Source of the DNA: Aurantiacibacter marinus
GTDB taxonomy: Bacteria > Pseudomonadota > Alphaproteobacteria > Sphingomonadales > Sphingomonadaceae
DNA: 64,000 bases
NCBI RefSeq assembly: GCF_001021555.1
Contig: NZ_LDCP01000002.1
Location: 62,001 to 126,000, forward strand
Direction of reading: 5' to 3'
The number at the start of each line of letters is the position of its first letter. Positions within the stretch are counted from its first letter, which is position 1. A program made the translations under genes and the position numbers. Under the pieces are notes generated by a model, which saw only the letters and a list, made by a program, of their open reading frames with translations, had not been told where the DNA came from and did not search any database. Below are positions 59,114 to 64,000 of this stretch, piece by piece.

Positions 59114-60385
59114 ATGTTTGCCGCCTTCCGTTCCGCTCGCCGGAAATCCTCGAATTTTGCTTTGGCCATCGCTCTGGCGGGTGGTGCCGCATTCAGCACA
59201 GCTGCGTTCGCACCTTCTGCCTACGCGCAGGACCAGGATTATTCCCCAGCTTTCGTGGCAGCTTATCAGCCCGTAGCTGCAATGACCCAGGGTGAAACGC
59301 CTGACCATGCCGGTGCCCGAGCCCAGATCGAAACCGTTCTGGCTGCAGCAACGACTGCTGATGACCGTATGGCTGCGGGTAACCTCGCACTGATGATCGG
59401 CCAGAACACCAATGATGACGTCCTTCGTCGCCGTGGGATCGAAATCATGATCGCCAGCGGCAAGGTGCCGGCAGATCAGCTTGGGCAGTTTCATTATTAC
59501 GTCGCCAACTTTGCCTTTAACGCAGGCGATTACCCCGCTGTCCGGTCAGCCGTCACCGCAGCTTTGGCAAACGGATATGTCGACAATGACGACAATTCGT
59601 CCAACGATCCGGAATATCTCTATATGCAGAGCTATTCTTCCGAAGAGAATGCTCCGGCAGCAGTAGCCTATGTCGTAAACCTTGCGGCAGAGCGTATGGC
59701 GGCTGGCCAGAGCATACCAGAACGGTGGCTGCTTCGCGGATTGCAGGATTCTTACGATGGCAATCTGGGTTCGGAAGCGACGAGCGTTTCCGAAATGCTG
59801 CTGCGCGCTTACCCGACACAGCAGAACTGGATTAATTCCATGCAGGTCATCGCTGCTCTGAACGAGCTCGACGCGCCAGCCCGTATCGACCTTTCCCGCC
59901 TGGCACTGGCCAACAACGCGATGACCACTCGCCGCGAGTTCGTTTCGTATATTGAAGACCTTGATCCGCGCATCATGGGTTCGGAAGTGGTCCGTGTGCT
60001 TCAGGCTGGTCTGGCTGCCGGCCAGTTCGACGCAGGCGATGCCTATTACATCGAAGTCCGCGATATCGCGACGCCGCGTGCCGCAACAGACCGCCGCCAG
60101 ATTGCAACCTACATCAGAGAGGGCGAGACCGGCGATGCCCTGGATGCTTTGGCAACCGGTGATGTGCTTTATTCACTGGAAGATTACGTTCAGGCAGAAC
60201 GATTCTTCCAGCTCGCACTGGAGCGCGGAATGAACGCTAATACCGCGCATACGCGCATCGGTATCGCTCAGGCCATGCAGGGCAAGTACACAGAGGCAAA
60301 AGAGCATTTCGCTCAGGTTACGGGCCCACGAACCGCAATTGCAAAGCTGTGGTCGGTTTATGTCGATCAGATGATGGCGATGTAA
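59114..60385 (+). CDS. Exported tetratricopeptide-like repeat protein
   Basis: 423 residues. The N-terminus is a long basic start followed by a hydrophobic core (ALAIALAGGAAFSTAAF) and a likely cleavage after AYA near residue 38, so it is secreted to the periplasm. The mature part is helical and repeat-rich. The C-terminal 90 residues look like TPR units (ATGDVLYSLEDYVQAERFF, then ARIGIAQAMQGKYTEAKEHF-like). No catalytic motif is seen. A GGAGAG ribosome site precedes the ATG. A strong terminator follows. Confidence 0.8.
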   Translation: MFAAFRSARRKSSNFALAIALAGGAAFSTAAFAPSAYAQDQDYSPAFVAAYQPVAAMTQGETPDHAGARAQIETVLAAATTADDRMAAGNLALMIGQNTNDDVLRRRGIEIMIASGKVPADQLGQFHYYVANFAFNAGDYPAVRSAVTAALANGYVDNDDNSSNDPEYLYMQSYSSEENAPAAVAYVVNLAAERMAAGQSIPERWLLRGLQDSYDGNLGSEATSVSEMLLRAYPTQQNWINSMQVIAALNELDAPARIDLSRLALANNAMTTRREFVSYIEDLDPRIMGSEVVRVLQAGLAAGQFDAGDAYYIEVRDIATPRAATDRRQIATYIREGETGDALDALATGDVLYSLEDYVQAERFFQLALERGMNANTAHTRIGIAQAMQGKYTEAKEHFAQVTGPRTAIAKLWSVYVDQMMAM

Positions 60386-60420
60386 ACAACTGGACGCCGG
60401 GCACGGCAACAGACGAATTC

Positions 60421-60455
60421 CGGCGCGGAAGGCTCATCGCTTTCCGCGCCGTTTT
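60421..60455 (+). terminator. Intrinsic terminator after the TPR-like gene
   Basis: CGGCGCGGAA (60421-60430) pairs with TTCCGCGCCG (60442-60451), followed by TTTT. It is 36 bases after the stop codon. Confidence 0.85.
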
Positions 60456-60523
60456 CTTGCCTGCCGGACCGGTGTTTGTGCATATGCACCGAACGGTAAA
60501 CTTTACCCGCTAGGCCGCGCATT

Positions 60524-61414
60524 ATGCGACGCCTGATAATCGCCTTCCTTGCACTTGTGCTGATCATTGCACCAGCCAACGCGCAGCCTTCCGGCGGCGA
60601 TGCCAGCTCTCTTTCGCCAGAGACAGGCCGGATTGCGCTGACGGAAGCGGACGCGGTGATCGACCTTGGCTCGGATTATCGATTCTACGGCCCTTCGGAT
60701 GCGCACAATATACTCGTGAACATGTGGGGTAATCCGCCGTCCGAAGCTGAAGGCGTGCTCGGCATCATCATGCCCGCGAATGCCACGCCAGATCAGCGAT
60801 CATGGGGCGCAATCATCACTTGGGAACCGATAGGCTGGGTCGCGAGCGATGATGCGCGCGGCGCAGACTATGACGGTCTGCTCGCGCAAATGCAGGCCGA
60901 TACGCGGGAACTTAACGCGCAGCGCCGCGCTAATGGCTTTGCGCAAGTGCAAGTGATGGGCTGGGCGCAGGAGCCGCAGCATGACAGCGTCGCCAACACA
61001 GTTTCATGGGCGCGCGAACTGCGTTTTTTCGACGGCGGACAGCATACATTGCACTACGATCTGCGGCTGTTGGGGCGGTACGGCGTATTGAGCATGAATG
61101 CCGTTGGAGAAATGGATCAATTGGCTGAAATCCGCGCAGGGGCCATCGCCCTATCACGCCGTGCCAGTTTCAACCCCGGCGCGCGCTACACCGACTTCGA
61201 TGAGAACCGCGATATGGTCGCAGGTTATGGCGTCGCCGGACTGGTGGCAACGGGTGCCGGCGTAGCAGTCGCCAAGAACGTTGGCGTTCTGGCGCTACTG
61301 TTAAAGCTGGCGCAGCCAATCGGCATTGCATTGCTGGTGCTTGCGGCAGCACTGGTAACGCCTTTCCGCAAGCTGTTCAGGCGAAAAACGGGGCAGGCGC
61401 CCGCTACACGTTGA
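60524..61414 (+). CDS. DUF2167 family membrane protein
   Basis: 296 residues with a signal peptide (IIAFLALVLIIAPANA, cleavage near residue 21), an exported domain and a C-terminal double hydrophobic region (about 234-280). The DUF2167 pattern is seen in GIIMPANATPDQRSWGAIIT, IGWVASDDARG and LRLLGRYGVLSMNAV. Function unknown. The 3' end overlaps the convergent ychF by 11 bases. Confidence 0.88.
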   Translation: MRRLIIAFLALVLIIAPANAQPSGGDASSLSPETGRIALTEADAVIDLGSDYRFYGPSDAHNILVNMWGNPPSEAEGVLGIIMPANATPDQRSWGAIITWEPIGWVASDDARGADYDGLLAQMQADTRELNAQRRANGFAQVQVMGWAQEPQHDSVANTVSWARELRFFDGGQHTLHYDLRLLGRYGVLSMNAVGEMDQLAEIRAGAIALSRRASFNPGARYTDFDENRDMVAGYGVAGLVATGAGVAVAKNVGVLALLLKLAQPIGIALLVLAAALVTPFRKLFRRKTGQAPATR

Positions 61415-62504
61415 ACTTGAACATCAGCACGTCGCCGTCCTGGACGACATATTCCTTGCCTTCCTGACGCAGCTTTCCGGCATCCTTCGCAGCGTTCTCG
61501 CCGCCCAGGCTGACATAATCCTCGTAAGCAATCGTCTCTGCCCGAATGAAGCCCTTCTCGAAATCGGTGTGGATTTCGCCTGCCGCCTGCGGAGCGAGAG
61601 CGCCATCGGGGAAAGTCCAGGCTCGCGATTCTTTCGGACCGGCGGTGAAGAATGTCTTCAGGCCAAGCAGCTGATATCCAGCACGAATAACACGTGCGAG
61701 GCCGCTTTCCTCCAGACCCAGCTCAGTCAGGAATTCGGCGCGATCTTCTGGGGGCATTTGCACAAGTTCTGATTCGATGGCGGCAGATACGACAACCGCC
61801 TGCGCGCCTTCGGATGCGGCCTTGGCGAACACGAGTTCTGACAAGGCATTCCCTTTCGCTGCTTCGTCTTCTGCAACGTTGCAGACATACAGCACCGGCT
61901 TGGCGGTTAGCAGCTGCGCCTGTTCCAACAGGCGAGCCTCTTCATCATCCTTTGGTTCGGTAAGGCGGGCAGGCTTGCCATCGCGCAGCAAGGCCAGCGC
62001 CTGACCGAGCACACTAGCAAGCGCCTTGGCTTCCTTGTCGCCAGCGGTCGCACGCTTGGCGGCGTTATCAACACGCTTTTCGAGGCTTTCCAGATCGGAC
62101 AGCATCAGTTCGGTTTCCACCACCTCCGCATCGGCGATCGGGTCTACCTTGTTGGAAACGTGCTGGATATCGTCATCTTCAAAGCAACGCAGCACGTGCA
62201 CAATAGCATCAACCTCGCGGATATTACCGAGGAACTGGTTGCCCAATCCTTCACCCGCACTCGCGCCCTTCACAAGGCCGGCGATGTCGACAAAGCCAAG
62301 CTGTGTGGGGATGATCTTCGCGCTCTTGGCGATCGCGGCAATCTTGTCGAGCCGTTCATCCGGCACTGCGACCTGCCCGACGTTGGGCTCAATCGTGCAG
62401 AACGGATAGTTCGCAGCCTGCGCGGCCTGCGTTTCCGTAAGAGCGTTGAAGAGGGTGGACTTGCCGACATTGGGCAGGCCGACGATCCCGCAGCGGAATC
62501 CCAT
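61404..62504 (-). CDS. ychF: Redox-regulated ATPase YchF (Obg-related)
   Basis: 366 residues. P-loop GLPNVGKSTLFNALT, switch region and FVDIAGLVKGASAGEGLGNQ, and the C-terminal TGS domain ending VQDGDVLMFKFNV. Family members bind ATP rather than GTP and associate with ribosomes. It converges on DUF2167 with an 11-base overlap, and diverges from the TPR lipoprotein across a 150-base gap. Confidence 0.96.
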   Translation of the reverse strand: MGFRCGIVGLPNVGKSTLFNALTETQAAQAANYPFCTIEPNVGQVAVPDERLDKIAAIAKSAKIIPTQLGFVDIAGLVKGASAGEGLGNQFLGNIREVDAIVHVLRCFEDDDIQHVSNKVDPIADAEVVETELMLSDLESLEKRVDNAAKRATAGDKEAKALASVLGQALALLRDGKPARLTEPKDDEEARLLEQAQLLTAKPVLYVCNVAEDEAAKGNALSELVFAKAASEGAQAVVVSAAIESELVQMPPEDRAEFLTELGLEESGLARVIRAGYQLLGLKTFFTAGPKESRAWTFPDGALAPQAAGEIHTDFEKGFIRAETIAYEDYVSLGGENAAKDAGKLRQEGKEYVVQDGDVLMFKFNV

Positions 62505-62654
62505 GGATCAGTTACCTTTGGTCAATTGAACGAGCGCAAATTTGCGTTGCGCGCCCCTTAGCTGCCAGCGGACGGTTTTGCCAGTGCCCGAAAGCACCTG
62601 AGACGAAACTGCGCGTAAACGGCTTCGCAACCGGCTTGGGCTATAGCTGTACAG

Positions 62655-64000
62655 ATGAAAAACCTCGCCCGTGCCCTATTGGCGTCAGCACTCACCCTTG
62701 CCTTGACCGCTTGCGGACTTTCGCCGGAAGAGCGGATGGACCGCGCCGAAACGGCATTTGCGGAAAACCGCTTTTCGGTTGCCAGGCTCGATCTTGCCAG
62801 CGTGTTGCAGGAAAATGCCAACGATACCGGCGCGCTTGCCCTGATGGCGCGCACGCAATTGCAGCTTGGCGACGGGGAGGGCGCTGCATCCACTCTTGCG
62901 CGGTTGGAAAACCTCGGTGCCTTGCCAGAAGATCACGCCGCGCTGATGGCAGAAGCGAACTTGCTGCGCGAAAATTTTGAAGCCGCCCTGGCCCTTGGCG
63001 AGCGCCTGCAAAGCGCCGAAGGTCGCCGCATCGAAGCACTGGCCCATATCGGGCTGGCTGATCCTCGTGCAGCACAGGCGGCATTCGAAGCCGGGCTGTC
63101 CTTGCCGGGAGACAAGGCGCGGCTGCAATCGGATTATGCCTTGTTTATGCTGCAAGCCGGTGATGCCGATGCTGCGCAGCGACTTGCAACAGCTGCACTG
63201 CGTGCTTCGCCGACCGGGCTTGATCCACTGCTGGCGAGCGCGCGTATTGCCCAGGCAAGAGGGGCACTCCCAGGCGCGCTCGGGTTTTTCCAGCAGGCAG
63301 CGCGCACGTGGCCGGAAAGCCGCGGCGCGTTGCTCGGTCAGGTCGGGATCCTTGGCGATCTGGGCCGGCTGGAGGAGGCACGGCCCCTTGTTTCGGACAT
63401 GGCAAGGCGCACACCCGGCGATCCCGAAGTCCTGTATTTGCAGGCGCGACTCTTTGCCGAAGATGGCGACTGGACCGCGGTTCGGCAAACCTTGCAGCCT
63501 ATCGAAGGACGCGACGATGCGCGTCAGCAACTGTTGTATTCGCGCGCGCTTGTCGAACTTGACCTCACGGAGCAAGCACTGCCCCGTCTCGGCGCACTGC
63601 TGCGGCGCTCACCTGCCAATGCAGAAGTCCGGCGAATGCTGGCACGCGCACAGCTCGCAACCAGCGATGGCGCGGCAGCCTTTGAAACTATCCGTCCGCT
63701 GGCGATCAGCGCCCGGGGTACGTCGCAGGACGTGGCCCTGTACCGAACGGCGGCCAGACAGGCGGGCCGCGCCGATCAGGCCAGCACAGCTATGGCACAG
63801 GCATCGCCGGCTGAACGGCTCGCCACGCTCCTTGCAGAAGGGGACAGTGCCTTGCGGGAGGAAAACTGGCGCGCTGCAATCGACGCCTATGAACAGTTGC
63901 GAAGCTGGACGGGCAATTCCAACGCCATGGTCCTGAACAATCTTGCCTTCGCGCACAGCCGGGCAGGAAACACCGCTGATGCAGTGCAAATTGCAGAAAC
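62655..64000 (+). CDS. TPR-repeat lipoprotein (3' truncated by the window)
   Basis: Frame open from the ATG at 62655 to the end of the window, about 448 residues so far. Lipoprotein signal with lipobox LTAC (Cys20), so membrane-anchored and periplasm-facing. The remainder is a run of tetratricopeptide-like units (pairs of helices of about 34 residues; for example RMDRAETAFAENRFSVARLD and LLAEGDSALREENWRAAIDA). It resembles TPR lipoproteins associated with PEP-CTERM/exopolysaccharide loci (PrsT), but the neighbouring genes here do not support that. Confidence 0.75.
   Translation, partial: MKNLARALLASALTLALTACGLSPEERMDRAETAFAENRFSVARLDLASVLQENANDTGALALMARTQLQLGDGEGAASTLARLENLGALPEDHAALMAEANLLRENFEAALALGERLQSAEGRRIEALAHIGLADPRAAQAAFEAGLSLPGDKARLQSDYALFMLQAGDADAAQRLATAALRASPTGLDPLLASARIAQARGALPGALGFFQQAARTWPESRGALLGQVGILGDLGRLEEARPLVSDMARRTPGDPEVLYLQARLFAEDGDWTAVRQTLQPIEGRDDARQQLLYSRALVELDLTEQALPRLGALLRRSPANAEVRRMLARAQLATSDGAAAFETIRPLAISARGTSQDVALYRTAARQAGRADQASTAMAQASPAERLATLLAEGDSALREENWRAAIDAYEQLRSWTGNSNAMVLNNLAFAHSRAGNTADAVQIAE

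Overview
The window is a gene-dense stretch of an alphaproteobacterial chromosome, most likely Sphingomonadales and probably Erythrobacteraceae. That placement is an inference from protein similarity to families I know, from gene-order blocks (nuo-birA-coaX-rnj-DUF1467; gltA-gltX-comEC-lexA-moeA-moaC-trpCDGE-ppiD; tpiA-secG-pyrG; ftsB-pdhA-pdhB), from an alphaproteobacterial LexA operator (GTTC-N7-GTTC) and from frequent TTG/GTG starts. I see no insertion sequence, prophage, CRISPR array or rRNA. One tRNA gene is present.

Layout. 1-14.7 kb: the 3' part of the respiratory complex I operon (nuoF to nuoN), with an exported protein of unknown function between nuoF and nuoG, followed co-directionally by birA, coaX, RNase J and a DUF1467 membrane protein. 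14.7-21.3 kb: a little-known block with a long membrane-anchored coiled-coil protein on the minus strand, then a plus-strand row of an HPt-like protein without its histidine, a membrane protein with a nucleotidyltransferase-like head, an unknown helical protein, and a histidine-kinase-like protein whose phospho-acceptor position is proline. 21.3-36 kb: gltA and gltX, comEC on the other strand, lexA with its operator, moeA-moaC, a DUF3597 protein, the trp genes C-D-G-E interrupted by a phosphodiester glycosidase lipoprotein, and a PpiD-type chaperone. 36-43.5 kb: tpiA, secG, pyrG, hsp20 (with a heat-shock-type promoter and a ROSE-like leader), glutaredoxin, a nitrilase-family amidase, DUF1178, tRNA-Arg(CCT), hppD and ftsB. 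43.5-52.4 kb: pyruvate dehydrogenase E1 alpha and beta, then two parallel TadG-TadE-TadE cassettes on the minus strand. 52.4-64 kb: a squalene-synthase-like protein, an EF-hand protein, trmFO, a YhhN protein, a 57-residue protein, gyrA, a secreted repeat protein, DUF2167, ychF and the start of a TPR lipoprotein running off the end.

How the genes work together. Most genes form tightly packed operons with ATGA- or TAATG-type overlaps (nuo, trp, moaC-moeA, both Tad cassettes), which suggests translational coupling. The complex I genes and pdhAB serve central energy metabolism; gltA and tpiA add the citrate cycle and glycolysis. The most unusual content is the block of signalling-like proteins lacking phospho-acceptor histidines (17.3-21.3 kb), the twin Tad cassettes without any visible secretion motor, the glycosidase inside the trp operon, the exported protein inside the nuo operon, and the regulatory DNA before hsp20, lexA and pdhA.
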